DNA of 64,000 nt, taken from positions 1,364,001-1,428,000 of the forward strand of contig NZ_CP021354.1 in the NCBI RefSeq assembly GCF_003130705.1, read 5' to 3'. Position 1 is the stretch's first letter. Each line of letters starts with the position of its first letter. The notes beneath the pieces are model-generated. The model was not told the DNA's origin. It saw nothing but the letters and a program-made list of their open reading frames with translations, and did no database searches. The translations under genes and the position numbers were made by a program. Shown here piece by piece: positions 49,515-60,126 of this stretch. The DNA comes from Rhodococcus oxybenzonivorans (lineage in GTDB: Bacteria; Actinomycetota; Actinomycetes; Mycobacteriales; Mycobacteriaceae).

Positions 49515-50231
49515 TCAGACCCGTTGTCCGCCTTCGGGGTGGTGACGGGTCCGCTCCCACGGCCACGTCATCATCGCCCATACGATGAGGATCAGTGTGG
49601 TCGCGGTCAGCAGATACAGCGGCCACGGGCCCAGCACGTCCAGCAGGGTCGCGGTGGTGGGTTTTCGGTTGAGGAACCCGTAGTTGGTGCCGGCGATGGT
49701 GTTGAAGGTGACGGTGGCCGCCGCCCACAGCGCCGTGACCAGGACTGCGATCCGGTAGCTGCGCCACCGCGGCCGCATCTGCCGGCCCCAGGTGAGGTAG
49801 ATCGCCGCCCAGACGACGAGCAGGTGGATTCCCCAGAACGCGAGGAACTCGTGATGGGGAAAGTCCGGGCTGGCCAGCACCGGTGAGATCAACGCCTGTG
49901 TGCTCAGCACCAGACCCCAGTAGTAGGTGAGCGCGAACGCCCAATGTGCCTGCGACCACAGCGCGTAGGCCGCCGCCACCGTCGCGAGATCGGTCAGGCG
50001 CAGCGGCACCGACCCGCCGATGCTGGGCGGGAACAGCGAATAGATCAGCGCCGCACCGTAGATCACGGCGGTCAGCACCGCCAGAGCGCGGCCGAGGCGT
50101 CGCGCCTGCGCTTCGCTCTGCCGGCGTCCGAGCCAGACCAGCAGGACGGCGACCGTGGCGAATACCGCGATCACGACCCAGTACGACGGGCCGTAGGCCG
50201 CGAACTCTCGTTGTGCGGTGAACAAGTCCAT
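49515..50231 (-). CDS. TIGR02206-like integral membrane protein
   Basis: A 238-residue protein with about seven hydrophobic helices. FTAQREFAAYGPSYWV at the N-terminus, LPLRLTDLATVAAAYAL-like central motif (here VPLRLTDLATVAAAYALW) and AGTNYGFLNRKPTTATLLDV are hallmarks of the TIGR02206/YwaF-like family, function unknown. GGAG is 4 bases before ATG 50231. Confidence 0.83.
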   Translation of the reverse strand: MDLFTAQREFAAYGPSYWVVIAVFATVAVLLVWLGRRQSEAQARRLGRALAVLTAVIYGAALIYSLFPPSIGGSVPLRLTDLATVAAAYALWSQAHWAFALTYYWGLVLSTQALISPVLASPDFPHHEFLAFWGIHLLVVWAAIYLTWGRQMRPRWRSYRIAVLVTALWAAATVTFNTIAGTNYGFLNRKPTTATLLDVLGPWPLYLLTATTLILIVWAMMTWPWERTRHHPEGGQRV

Positions 50232-50526
50232 CAACTCCGCAGTGTCATCTCCCGTGGCGGTCTGGTGCGTCGCGGCCGGCCCCTGCTCACACAGCGGTGC
50301 GCTTTCTCCATCCTGTCCCACAGCGCAGGTCCACTGCTGACAATTCGCCGGCACGGCTTTCGGGGTGCCGGGTCGACGGCGGACCCGGACCTCGGCGCCG
50401 TCCATCCGAACCTGAGCTCGAACGCCTGACCGGGACAGGGGGCCCGCACACGACGGGCGCAATCTGACACTGACACCGGTCCGGTGTTCGTCGAAGCCGA
50501 GGCCGGCAGCGGAGTGCAGGGCTGGG

Positions 50527-51720
50527 CTAACGGCCCAGTGCCTCCTTCCACGACACGACCTTGCCGATACGCAGGATCGAGCGCTGGTAGATCTTGGCGG
50601 CCAGCACACTCAGCGCTGCCGTCACGGCGAGCATCAGTGCCACGGTTCCCACGACCTGCGTGGGTGATGCCACGCCGGCCGCGATCCGCAACGGCATCAG
50701 GATCGCGGAGAAGGGCGGGATCCAGCTGAGTACGTTGCTCACCGTGCCGTCGGGGTCGCTCACCGAGGAGAACGCGCTGAAGAACATGATGACGATCAAG
50801 ACCATCAGCGGTGACGCCGTGGCGTTGACGTCCTCCTGCCGAGACACCATCGAGCCTGCGGCGGCGTAGAGCACGGCGAAGAACGCGAAACCGAGGACGA
50901 ACCAGCCGAGTGTGCCCACCAGGACCCCGAGTGCGGTACCGGTCACGGTGAGGGTGCCGGTGGCGAGGCCTGCGCCCACGCCGGCCACCCCGTACGCGGC
51001 CAGTTGCAGCAGACCGACGGCGCCGATACCGATGACCTTGCCCCACAACAACTGCAGTGGCCGCAGCGTCGACAGCAGCAGTTCCACGACGCGGCTCGAC
51101 TTCTCCTCGACGACGCCCATCGCGACGTACATCCCGAACATCATGATTTGCATGTAGAGCAGCACCACCACGGCAACCGACAATGCCACCCGCTGACCCT
51201 TCTCCGGGTCGGGCGGATCCAGGGCGTCGACCGTCACCACGGCCTTGCCGGCTTCCTCTGCGAGTCGTGCGGGATCGACACCTTGCGCCGTCAGTGCTTC
51301 GGTCTGTGCTCGTTGCATCACGGCGCCGTCGATCACGGCACGTAGGCCGGAGCCGATCTCCGATTCGGTGACCGCGGTGGCAGAGCCGTCGGCGCCCGGG
51401 ATGAGGACCACGTCCAGATCACCGTTCTCGACGCGTTCGCGGCCGGCCTGTTCGCTGTCGATCGCCGTCACCTCCACCGGGGTGCCCACGGCGTCCCCGG
51501 CCGCGACGAGAACCGGTGCGAGCGCCTGGTCGCCGACGACGCCGATCTTCGCCCGGTCGTCGCCGCCGCCCGAAAACAGCGAGTAGGCGACGATACCGCC
51601 GACGATCGCGAGGAGAATGATCACGTTGCTGATGACGAAACTCTTCTTGCCGACCTGTGTCAGGAACTCGCGGCGGGCTACCAAGCCGATGGCACGGACA
51701 GGACTCAGTGGGGCGCTCAT
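50527..51720 (-). CDS. ABC-2 type exporter permease
   Basis: A 397-residue membrane protein of the NatB-like ABC-2 type. One N-terminal helix (about 25-45) anchors a large extracytoplasmic domain (about 50-175), followed by five or six helices (residues 180-385) with the signature GVVEEKSSRVVELLLSTLRPLQLLWGK. It pairs with the overlapping ATPase (4 bp). Such NatAB-like exporters move ions, lipids or peptides; the substrate is unknown. Confidence 0.9.
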   Translation of the reverse strand: MSAPLSPVRAIGLVARREFLTQVGKKSFVISNVIILLAIVGGIVAYSLFSGGGDDRAKIGVVGDQALAPVLVAAGDAVGTPVEVTAIDSEQAGRERVENGDLDVVLIPGADGSATAVTESEIGSGLRAVIDGAVMQRAQTEALTAQGVDPARLAEEAGKAVVTVDALDPPDPEKGQRVALSVAVVVLLYMQIMMFGMYVAMGVVEEKSSRVVELLLSTLRPLQLLWGKVIGIGAVGLLQLAAYGVAGVGAGLATGTLTVTGTALGVLVGTLGWFVLGFAFFAVLYAAAGSMVSRQEDVNATASPLMVLIVIMFFSAFSSVSDPDGTVSNVLSWIPPFSAILMPLRIAAGVASPTQVVGTVALMLAVTAALSVLAAKIYQRSILRIGKVVSWKEALGR

Positions 51721-52613
51721 GCCGTCACGACCTCTCGGAACATTTCGGTGAGGGACGGCCGGTGTAACGAGAATTCGTGCACCGGGCCGGTTTTCAACGC
51801 GGTGTGGAGTATCAGCTGATCGTCCACATGTGGTTCGAGCGACAGCAGCGTCCGGCCGTCGACGTGGCTGATCGTGGTCACACCGTCGAGGTGATGTGCC
51901 CACCCGACGGGAGCTTCCGGTGCAGAGACGTCGAGTTGGACGTTGCCGGTGCCGCGTAACTCCTCGACGGTCCCGACCGCACGCATTTTCCCGGACGCGA
52001 TGATGCCCACCCGGTGGCACAGGCGCTGAACCAGTTCGAGCTGATGGCTCGAGAAGATTACCGGCACACCGGTTCTCGCCTTCTCCAACAACACCTCGCT
52101 CATGACGTCCACGGCGACGGGATCGAGCCCGGAGAACGGTTCGTCGAGCACCAGGACCGCCGGATCGTGGACCAGCGCTGCCGCGAGCTGGACCCGTTGC
52201 TGATTACCCAGCGAGAGTGCATCCACGGTGTCACCGGTGCGGTCCGAGATGCCGAGGCGTTCGGTCCACCGGCCTACCGACTCGCGGGCAGCCGCGCGGG
52301 TGAGACCGTGCAGCTCCGCGAGATACGCGAGTTGCGCGCCCACTTTCATCTTCGGGTACAGCCCGCGCTCCTCGGGCATGTAGCCGATGGTCCGTCGCAC
52401 CTCGAGGTCCACGGGCTTGTTCCCGAGCCGCACCTCACCCGAGTCGGCGGACAGAACGCCGAGGGCGATACGCATCGTGGTGGTCTTTCCGGCGCCGTTG
52501 CTGCCGACGAACCCGAAGATCTCGCCGGGCCGCACGTCGAACGAGAGGTCGTCGAGTGCGACGACGTCGCCGTACCGTTTGGAGATGCCGTCGATCGTGA
52601 GGGTGTGAGACAT
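51717..52613 (-). CDS. ABC transporter ATPase (NatA-like)
   Basis: A 298-residue ATPase. Walker A GSNGAGKTT, signature LSLGNQQR (with N-Q in place of the usual G-Q), Walker B VLVLDEPFSGLDP, and H-loop SSHQ. The C-terminal 70 residues form the accessory domain common in this subfamily. AAGGA just before ATG 52613. It overlaps the permease gene and follows the membrane protein gene after 32 bp, one operon. Confidence 0.93.
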   Translation of the reverse strand: MSHTLTIDGISKRYGDVVALDDLSFDVRPGEIFGFVGSNGAGKTTTMRIALGVLSADSGEVRLGNKPVDLEVRRTIGYMPEERGLYPKMKVGAQLAYLAELHGLTRAAARESVGRWTERLGISDRTGDTVDALSLGNQQRVQLAAALVHDPAVLVLDEPFSGLDPVAVDVMSEVLLEKARTGVPVIFSSHQLELVQRLCHRVGIIASGKMRAVGTVEELRGTGNVQLDVSAPEAPVGWAHHLDGVTTISHVDGRTLLSLEPHVDDQLILHTALKTGPVHEFSLHRPSLTEMFREVVTA

Positions 52614-52645
52614 GGGTCCTTCCCATTTCGGAGGGCGAGAAGTTG

Positions 52646-53200
52646 TCATGGCGTCAGGTCTTCCGGTTCCGGATCGGGTTGTGTCCAGCCCAGAATCATG
52701 GCCGGGGTGCATCCGCCGACCATCAGCGCGGTGACCACGAGGAGGCCGGCGGCGTACGGCACGTTGCTGTGATCGCCGTCCTGCGCGCCGACGAAGATCA
52801 AATACAACCCGGGAACGAGCGTCAGCAGTTGCGTCACCGTGAGTCCGATCGACCGGGCGCTGTTCCGCTGCTGGATCTCCCACTCGTCGAGTGCATCACG
52901 GGGTGCGTCACCCCGCCGTCCGGAGACTATCTGCAACGTCGTCCACAGTGGGAAGAAGAAGAGGCAGGCGGGAAGCCACAGCAGTGGTCCCACCACCATG
53001 TCGAAGTGGCACACGACCCCCACGGCGACCATGAACACGAATGTGAGCGCAAGGAGCACGACGAGTAGCCGCCGGCGGCGCTGTGTCCGCCACCCCGGCA
53101 GCCACGTCCGATAACGGGCTTCGTTCTGCAGAAATCTTCGGGTGCGGAAACCCTGGTACCGCTCCAGCAGAGTCGTGTCAGGCAGAGTCGTGTCAGGCAT
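52646..53200 (-). CDS. Membrane protein, partner of the XRE regulator
   Basis: A 184-residue protein with four hydrophobic helices (about residues 44-62, 68-88, 118-136 and 148-168). The N-terminus is a repeat, MPDTTLPDTTLLERY, coded by a 15-bp tandem duplication. Its start overlaps the XRE stop by 8 bp. XRE and small membrane protein pairs often occur in actinobacteria, the latter possibly tuning the former, but no function is known here. Confidence 0.8.
   Translation of the reverse strand: MPDTTLPDTTLLERYQGFRTRRFLQNEARYRTWLPGWRTQRRRRLLVVLLALTFVFMVAVGVVCHFDMVVGPLLWLPACLFFFPLWTTLQIVSGRRGDAPRDALDEWEIQQRNSARSIGLTVTQLLTLVPGLYLIFVGAQDGDHSNVPYAAGLLVVTALMVGGCTPAMILGWTQPDPEPEDLTP
53167..53196. repeat. 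15-bp tandem repeat at a gene start
   Basis: GCAGAGTCGTGTCAG occurs at 53167-53181 and 53182-53196, coding for the doubled PDTTL residues 2-11. A slippage-prone element right at the translation start. Confidence 0.8.
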
Positions 53201-53498
53201 CGGAACTCCTCTCGCTTCCTGTTTCGCGCGCCGGACGGGTGTTGCGGTAGAGCTCGGTGGACAGTGGACCGAATTCGGTCCGGGAGAAGATCGCCTCCAC
53301 GGGTAGCTCGAACACCCACGCGATGCGGAAGGCGAGGTCCAGGCTGGGGTAGTGGTCGCCCCGTTCCAGCGCGCCGACGGTTTGCGGATTGACGTCGATG
53401 AGGCCCGCCAGCTGTGCCCGGCTCATCCCTCGCTCGGCGCGAAGCACCCCGATGCGGTTGTAGATGGGAAGAGACTCCCCCCGGCGAACTGGACTCAC
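53193..53498 (-). CDS. XRE-family regulator, leaderless
   Basis: A 101-residue HTH protein. YNRIGVLRAERGMSRAQLAGLIDVNPQTVGALERGDHYPSLDLAFRIAWVFELPVEAIFS is a full Cro/cI-type domain (about residues 13-70) plus a short tail, close to the small YozG/plasmid-type regulators. No Shine-Dalgarno precedes the GTG at 53498. A consensus-like promoter places the transcription start on that GTG itself, so the mRNA is probably leaderless. First gene of the operon with the membrane protein and ABC exporter. Confidence 0.85.
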   Translation of the reverse strand: MSPVRRGESLPIYNRIGVLRAERGMSRAQLAGLIDVNPQTVGALERGDHYPSLDLAFRIAWVFELPVEAIFSRTEFGPLSTELYRNTRPARETGSERSSDA

Positions 53499-53505
53499 GC
53501 AAAGA

Positions 53506-53534
53506 AGTGTTGTGAAAACCCAACGATTTGTCAA
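53506..53534 (-). promoter_or_regulatory. Promoter of the XRE operon (leaderless)
   Basis: On the minus strand TTGACA (53534-53529), 17 bases, then AACACT (53511-53506), and 7 bases to the GTG at 53498. A CAACGAT heptamer occurs at 53521 (in the spacer) and 53542, 21 bp apart, and may be the regulator's own site. Confidence 0.7.
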
Positions 53535-53555
53535 TTGGGGGCAACGATCCGCGCG

Positions 53556-53571
53556 CCGAAGTCGACTTCGG
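53556..53571. promoter_or_regulatory. Perfect 16-bp palindrome upstream of fdxA
   Basis: CCGAAGTCGACTTCGG, immediately followed by TTGACC, a possible -35 of fdxA. Probably an operator; its protein is unknown. Confidence 0.5.
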
Positions 53572-53644
53572 TTGACCACGGGCAATTGAGTGGCAGAGTG
53601 GAGGCGATTCGCGCCGGACGGCAGGAAAGGCCAGGATTAGTGAC

Positions 53645-53971
53645 GTGACGTATACCATCGCCGAGCCCTGTGTCGACGTTCTGGACAAGGCATGCATCGA
53701 AGAGTGCCCGGTCGACTGCATCTACGAGGGTGGTCGGATGCTCTACATCCACCCCGACGAATGCGTCGACTGCGGAGCCTGTGAGCCCGTGTGCCCCGTC
53801 GAAGCCATCTTCTACGAGGACGATGTCCCCGATCAGTGGGTGGAATACACGAAGGCGAACGCCGACTTCTTCGACGACCTGGGGTCGCCGGGAGGTGCGG
53901 CGAAACTCGGCAAGGTCGACTACGACCCGCCGTTCGTCAAAGCCCTGCCGCCCATGGCCGAAGGCGACTGA
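53645..53971 (+). CDS. fdxA: 7Fe ferredoxin FdxA
   Basis: A 108-residue ferredoxin with one [3Fe-4S] and one [4Fe-4S] cluster. Cysteines C9, C17, C21, C25, C40, C43, C46 and C50 follow the 7Fe pattern ([17 protein letters not shown] and [12 protein letters not shown]). The C-terminus is the usual acidic FdxA tail. It supplies electrons to oxygenases or reductases. Start GTG 53645 overlaps another in-frame-less GTG; the N-terminus MTYTIAEPC is canonical. Convergent with the ABC-F gene, 1 bp between stops. Confidence 0.94.
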   Translation: MTYTIAEPCVDVLDKACIEECPVDCIYEGGRMLYIHPDECVDCGACEPVCPVEAIFYEDDVPDQWVEYTKANADFFDDLGSPGGAAKLGKVDYDPPFVKALPPMAEGD

Positions 53972-53972
53972 C

Positions 53973-55610
<1,638 letters not shown>

Positions 55611-55621
55611 CTGGGCATTAT

Positions 55622-55671
55622 CCCCTGTGCGCACTTGTGCACCGCGGGCGGTGGACAAGTGCGCACAGGGG
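55622..55671. terminator. Long hairpin terminator of the methyltransferase gene
   Basis: Two 23-base arms (CCCCTGTGCGCACTTGT...) with a single mismatch around a 4-base loop, 11 bp upstream of the ABC-F start. It must largely separate the two minus-strand genes. Confidence 0.85.
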
Positions 55672-56265
55672 TCAGCGCTTGACGAGGCGGAACCAGCGGG
55701 GGTCGGCCTTCTTCAGGGGCCCGGGCATGCCCGTGGTGTCGGCGTCCACGTCGGAAGTCAGCTTCCACGCCTCGAAGGTGCGCTCGACGTTGGAACGGGA
55801 GGCACCGCGGGGGAGGGGTCCCCGGTGACCCGGGCCGAACGCGAACATCAGGAGAGTGGCTCCCGGCTCGGTGACGGTGGTGACGTTTTCTGCGTACGCG
55901 ATGCGGTCGGCGTCGCTCATGCCGTGGTAGCACCCGACGTCGAGGACGAGGTGGTAGCCGCGGCCGACGGTGTGCTCGAGATCGGTGGCGTCCGCACGGA
56001 GAAATCGCGCGTCGACGCCCGCCTTCCGTGCTTTGGAGCGTGCCTTGTCCAGCGCCAGCTGGACGGTGTCGATTCCGGTCACGTCCCAGCCTCGTCTGGC
56101 CATTTCGATGGCATGGTCGCCCGTCCCGCAGCCGACGTCGAGGACTTTGCCCGGTGGGGTGTCGCACGGATCGAGCAGTCCTTCGATCTGATCGCCGAAG
56201 ATTCGGCCCGCTTTTACCCAGGGCGTGATCTTGAACCGATAGGCCAGTTCGTACCCGAGGCCCAT
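55672..56265 (-). CDS. SAM-dependent methyltransferase
   Basis: A 197-residue class I methyltransferase: motif I VLDVGCGTGDHA, motif II region TGIDTVQLALDKA, and YHLVLDVGCYHGMSD for the substrate-binding strand. It is similar in length to small-molecule methyltransferases. GGAAGGGGC precedes ATG 56265; 26 extra upstream codons are not supported. Substrate unknown. Divergent from the aldo/keto reductase. Confidence 0.87.
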   Translation of the reverse strand: MGLGYELAYRFKITPWVKAGRIFGDQIEGLLDPCDTPPGKVLDVGCGTGDHAIEMARRGWDVTGIDTVQLALDKARSKARKAGVDARFLRADATDLEHTVGRGYHLVLDVGCYHGMSDADRIAYAENVTTVTEPGATLLMFAFGPGHRGPLPRGASRSNVERTFEAWKLTSDVDADTTGMPGPLKKADPRWFRLVKR

Positions 56266-56403
56266 GCTCGCCCCTTCCGATGGGTGCGTCCCCACCTGAA
56301 CACACCACTTGCGACCGATTACCCGCTCGCCACCGGACGACACGCAACGTCCACATCCTGAGACTGAGGAACATCCTCGTCGGGTGTCCGGTTGGATTCA
56401 CCT

Positions 56404-57258
56404 ATGGGTTTCAACACTGCACAGAGTCCTGTACCTGTACCTACGGTCACGCTGAGCGACGGGAACAGCATTCCTGCGCTGGGCTTCGGTGTCTGGCAGG
56501 TGCCCGACGACGAGAGCTACGGCGCGGTCACCGAGGCGCTGAAGGCGGGATACCGCAGCATCGACACGGCGCGCATCTACGAGAATGAGGCCGGGGTGGG
56601 CCGTGCGCTGGCCGACTCGGGCATTGCTCGGGACGAACTGTTCGTCACCACCAAGCTGTGGAACGACGATCAGGGCTACGACTCCACGCTCCGCGCTTTC
56701 GACGCGAGCCTCGGCCGGCTGGGCCTCGACTATGTGGACCTCTACCTCATCCACTGGCCGGTGCCGTCGGCGGATCGATACGTCGAGACCTTCAAGGCTT
56801 TCCAGAAGATCAAGGCCGAAGGGCGCGCCCGTTCGATCGGCGTCTCCAACTTCACCCCGGCCACCCTCGAGCGCCTGATCGCCGAAACCGGTGAGGTGCC
56901 GGTTCTCAACCAGGTGGAACTTCACCCTCGATTCAACCAAGCCGAGTTGCGGGCTTTCCACACCGGGAAGGGAATCGCGACCGAAGCGTGGAGCCCTCTC
57001 GGACAGGGAACGATCCTCGAGGACGAGTCGATCACCACAATCGCGGCGGCACACGGTAAGTCGACAGCGCAGGTGATTCTCCGCTGGCATATTCAGATCG
57101 GGAACGTAGTGATCCCGAAGTCGGTGACCCCTGAGCGCATCGCCGCCAACATCGACGTTTTCGACTTCGAATTGACCCCCGACGAGATCAACACGATCGG
57201 CTCCCTCAGCCGCCCGGACGGCCGTCTCGGCGGCGACCCGGACACGTTCGCCGGCTAG
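56404..57258 (+). CDS. Aldo/keto reductase
   Basis: A 284-residue NADPH-dependent AKR5-type reductase. Catalytic tetrad: Asp and Tyr in DTARIYENE, Lys in TTKLW, His in LIHWPVP. NADP-binding end segment IPKSVTPERIAANIDVFDFELT. The family reduces 2,5-diketogluconate, methylglyoxal or other aldehydes. Start ATG 56404. Stop overlaps the convergent cupin gene by 4 bp. Confidence 0.93.
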   Translation: MGFNTAQSPVPVPTVTLSDGNSIPALGFGVWQVPDDESYGAVTEALKAGYRSIDTARIYENEAGVGRALADSGIARDELFVTTKLWNDDQGYDSTLRAFDASLGRLGLDYVDLYLIHWPVPSADRYVETFKAFQKIKAEGRARSIGVSNFTPATLERLIAETGEVPVLNQVELHPRFNQAELRAFHTGKGIATEAWSPLGQGTILEDESITTIAAAHGKSTAQVILRWHIQIGNVVIPKSVTPERIAANIDVFDFELTPDEINTIGSLSRPDGRLGGDPDTFAG

Positions 57259-57698
57259 ACCAGCCGAAAATCCTCGAAGTCGAAACCCGGCGCGACGACG
57301 CAGCTGACGAGAGTCGGTTCGTCGCCCGCCGGAGTGGCGCGCTGCCAGTGTCGGGGCGGGACCAGTAGCTGTGGCTGCTGGCCCGCCGCGACGTCGGGTC
57401 CGAGGATGTGCGGTTGCGGAGCATCGGGTTCGCCGCCGTCACCACCGAGGTCGAGGCGCAGTGGGCTGCCCCGGTGGTGGAACCAGATCTCGGCACTGCG
57501 CACCGTGTGCCACGCCGACTGCTGACCGGGCAGGAGGAGGAACAGGATCGCGGTGCCCGCCGACCGCGGTCCCGGATAGTCGGCGGGCAGACTTTCGGCG
57601 GGGACGGTGATGTCGCTGCGCCACGTCTCGCGATACCACCCGCCCTCCGGATGAGGAGTGAGATCGAGCGTGCGCGCCCAGTCCGGAAGATCTGTCAT
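57255..57698 (-). CDS. DUF985 cupin protein
   Basis: A 147-residue single-cupin protein of the DUF985 type: LDLTPHPEGGWYRETW, STAILFLLLPGQ-like strand (here AGTAILFLLLPGQQS), WHTVRSAEIWFHHRG, and VSCVVAPGFDFEDFRL at the end. Metal-binding His residues are in WHTV and WFHHRG. Enzyme function unknown. Overlaps the upstream gene by 4 bp and the convergent AKR by 4 bp. Confidence 0.88.
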   Translation of the reverse strand: MTDLPDWARTLDLTPHPEGGWYRETWRSDITVPAESLPADYPGPRSAGTAILFLLLPGQQSAWHTVRSAEIWFHHRGSPLRLDLGGDGGEPDAPQPHILGPDVAAGQQPQLLVPPRHWQRATPAGDEPTLVSCVVAPGFDFEDFRLV

Positions 57699-58417
57699 GA
57701 ACCCATTGTGTTCTGCCGATGGCGCTCGGGATCGTACGGCTCGAAGAACGACTCGCCGACCACGAACATGCCGCGCTGTGGCAACCAGAAGTCTCCCAGT
57801 CTCGCTTGATGATCGAGCGGTCCAGGCGGACCGATGTCGACGCCGTCGACCATGGCCCGGCTGTCGTCGACGGTCCACAGCATCCGTGGATTGGCGCGGA
57901 ACCATTGGCCGTTCGACACCGTCCCGGTAAGGCCGACCTTTCCGGCGCGCAGCACTGGTCCCGCCACCTTCGACATCGCGGACAGCACCTTGTCGCTCCG
58001 CCACCAGGCCGCAGGCATGAGGCGGCCGATCCCGGTCATCGCCGCGGTGGCAACCGAGCGACCGAGTTCGAGTTCCCACACGATCTTGTGCCGTATCTCC
58101 ACGGTGAAAGCGCGCGGACCGGTCCACTGGACTGAAATGTTCTCCACCCGTGCGTCTTCGAGTTCCGAGCCGAAGTAGCGCGCGCAACTCGAGCTGGGTG
58201 GGACGCTGCTGTAGATCACCCAGTTCCCGGCCGGGTCGCGATGCCACACCGAGTCGTAACCTTCCCCGACCGAGCTCGCCGGGAAGTGCCGGAACGCGAG
58301 GTAGTGCCCGCTGGCGAACGGCAGGCCCATCACCCCGTACCCCGCGAAACGCTCCTCGTTCAGACCGGCGGGAAGCGGCGTGTCGCGTTGGGCGATCGAT
58401 CGCGGGCTGTCCGTCAT
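57695..58417 (-). CDS. Conserved hypothetical protein, 240 aa
   Basis: A 240-residue soluble protein without a family I can name. It has the look of a lipocalin-like or DUF2804-type beta-barrel: YDSVWHRDPAGNWVIYSSVPP, VQWTGPRAFTVEIRHKIVWEL and GNGQWFRANP-like strands. GAGGAGG precedes ATG 58417 and decides the start against ATGs at 58450-58513. It overlaps the cupin gene by 4 bp. Confidence 0.72.
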   Translation of the reverse strand: MTDSPRSIAQRDTPLPAGLNEERFAGYGVMGLPFASGHYLAFRHFPASSVGEGYDSVWHRDPAGNWVIYSSVPPSSSCARYFGSELEDARVENISVQWTGPRAFTVEIRHKIVWELELGRSVATAAMTGIGRLMPAAWWRSDKVLSAMSKVAGPVLRAGKVGLTGTVSNGQWFRANPRMLWTVDDSRAMVDGVDIGPPGPLDHQARLGDFWLPQRGMFVVGESFFEPYDPERHRQNTMGS

Positions 58418-58538
58418 CACGGCCTCCTCGGCTGTGCCCTGTCCGTTCATCATATGTTCGGAAACCGGGAACTCGATCCCGGTACTCAGCAACGACATCA
58501 GGAGACGCGTCACTCGGTTGCGGGGCGCAGCCTGTAGC

Positions 58539-60035
58539 TCACGACTGTAGCGATCCGGCCGCTTTCCTGCGTCGGACCAGTCTGCGCCGGAACCGGGTCC
58601 AGTTGGTCCTCTCCCAGATGCTCGGCGGTGTCCGTTCCGGGTCCATCAATTCGCTCTCGGCCAGCGGGCTGTCCTCACCCTCGACGGTGTCCGGTTCGAA
58701 CGGCATCAGCGTCCGGCCGTCGCCGCGCAGTGCCTCGACGGTGGCCAACAAAGAACCCTTCTCGGTGAGAAGGTCGTCGAAGGTGTCCGACGCGACGTCG
58801 AGGTGCTCGCACAACAGCTGACGCCGTATTCCGACGATGGTGTCGCGGAGTCGGTCGCCGTTCGCTGTGTCTGCCCTCACCTCGACCGCCAGGTCGCACT
58901 CCGAGTCGAAACCCATCGACCGGTTGTTGAGGTTCGACGAGCCGACCCGCAGAAGGCGGTCGTCCATCACCAGAATCTTGGCGTGCACGTAAATGGGGTT
59001 TCCGCCTGCGGTGACCGGGTAGTACACCCCGAGCTTGCCGCCGGCGTCGGCGTCCCACAACAGGTGCAGCAGTCGTCGGCGGGCCCCGTCCATGGCCAGG
59101 CGCTCGAGCCACCCGTCGGCGTTGCGGGGCAGCACCAGCATGATCTCCGGGCCGTCCGGTTCACGCAGTCGCGTGGCGATCGCCTCCGCGATGGTGCGGG
59201 ACGCCAGGTACTGACTTTCGATGTACAGCGACCGTGCCGCGCCCGCGATCGCCGCCAGGTAGAGAGCCTCGATTTCGCGAACCTCCCCCCGATCGGCGAG
59301 TTCGGGCAGAGTACGGGCGATGCCGACGTCGACGGAATGCATCGTCGGCTCCAGCCCGTCCGGCCAGGGTGTCGTGTGCGCGGTGTCGTCGAGCGCCGGA
59401 AGTTCCTTACCGGTGGCGGTCTTCCATCGGGCGCGGGCCTGTTCGCTGACAGCTTTGGCGGCGTCACCGTCCACCGCGGTGGTCGCGTCGTGCCACGGTC
59501 CGTAGCGGTTGCCGTTCGGCTGCGTGCGGTAGTGGTTGTCGTCCCGGTGATCGGAGGTGTCCCAGCGGTCGACGGTCATGTCGATACCGCCGCAGAACGC
59601 GAGCGTGTCGTCGATCACGACAATCTTCTGGTGATGAGCGGACCCGACCGGGTGAGCTCCGTCGATCTCGAAATGCAACCGGCGATCCGTCACACAGTTC
59701 ACCATGAACACCGGGGTCATACCGCGCCCGATCGCCGCAAAGGCCCCGATGTTCCACTTCAGCAGATAAATCTCCAGATCGGGACGCTTCCGGGTCAGCC
59801 AGACGAGGAATCGTCCCAGCCGATTCGGGCCCTCGAGCGTCTTCTCATCCGGCTCGAATTTGATCCGCGTGTCGAAGTCCCAGCCGATCAGGATGATGCG
59901 GTGCCGGGCCTGGAGCATTGCAGATTTCGCGTGGCGGAAGTAGTCGGCGGCGTCGACGATGCACGCCAGCCGATCGGCGTGCGTGACCTGCCAGCACGTG
60001 TCGCCCGGTGCGAGTATCGGGCTCTCGTCGCTCAT
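58539..60035 (-). CDS. Phospholipase D-family enzyme (cardiolipin-synthase-like)
   Basis: A 498-residue PLD enzyme with two HKD motifs: HHQKIVVIDDTLAFCGG (His135, Lys137, Asp142) and VHAKILVMDDRLLRVGSSNLN (about residue 349). No transmembrane anchor is evident, unlike typical Cls, so a soluble or peripheral phospholipase or transphosphatidylase is more likely. It is divergent from the lipase gene across 91 bp. Confidence 0.9.
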   Translation of the reverse strand: MSDESPILAPGDTCWQVTHADRLACIVDAADYFRHAKSAMLQARHRIILIGWDFDTRIKFEPDEKTLEGPNRLGRFLVWLTRKRPDLEIYLLKWNIGAFAAIGRGMTPVFMVNCVTDRRLHFEIDGAHPVGSAHHQKIVVIDDTLAFCGGIDMTVDRWDTSDHRDDNHYRTQPNGNRYGPWHDATTAVDGDAAKAVSEQARARWKTATGKELPALDDTAHTTPWPDGLEPTMHSVDVGIARTLPELADRGEVREIEALYLAAIAGAARSLYIESQYLASRTIAEAIATRLREPDGPEIMLVLPRNADGWLERLAMDGARRRLLHLLWDADAGGKLGVYYPVTAGGNPIYVHAKILVMDDRLLRVGSSNLNNRSMGFDSECDLAVEVRADTANGDRLRDTIVGIRRQLLCEHLDVASDTFDDLLTEKGSLLATVEALRGDGRTLMPFEPDTVEGEDSPLAESELMDPERTPPSIWERTNWTRFRRRLVRRRKAAGSLQS

Positions 60036-60126
60036 GTTTCCGCTCTCCCCGTCCGGTGGGACCGCCCTACCCCCGAAGGCGGACGATTCACACTACTGCC
60101 ATCCCTGCGCGGACTACCGTGGAGAG

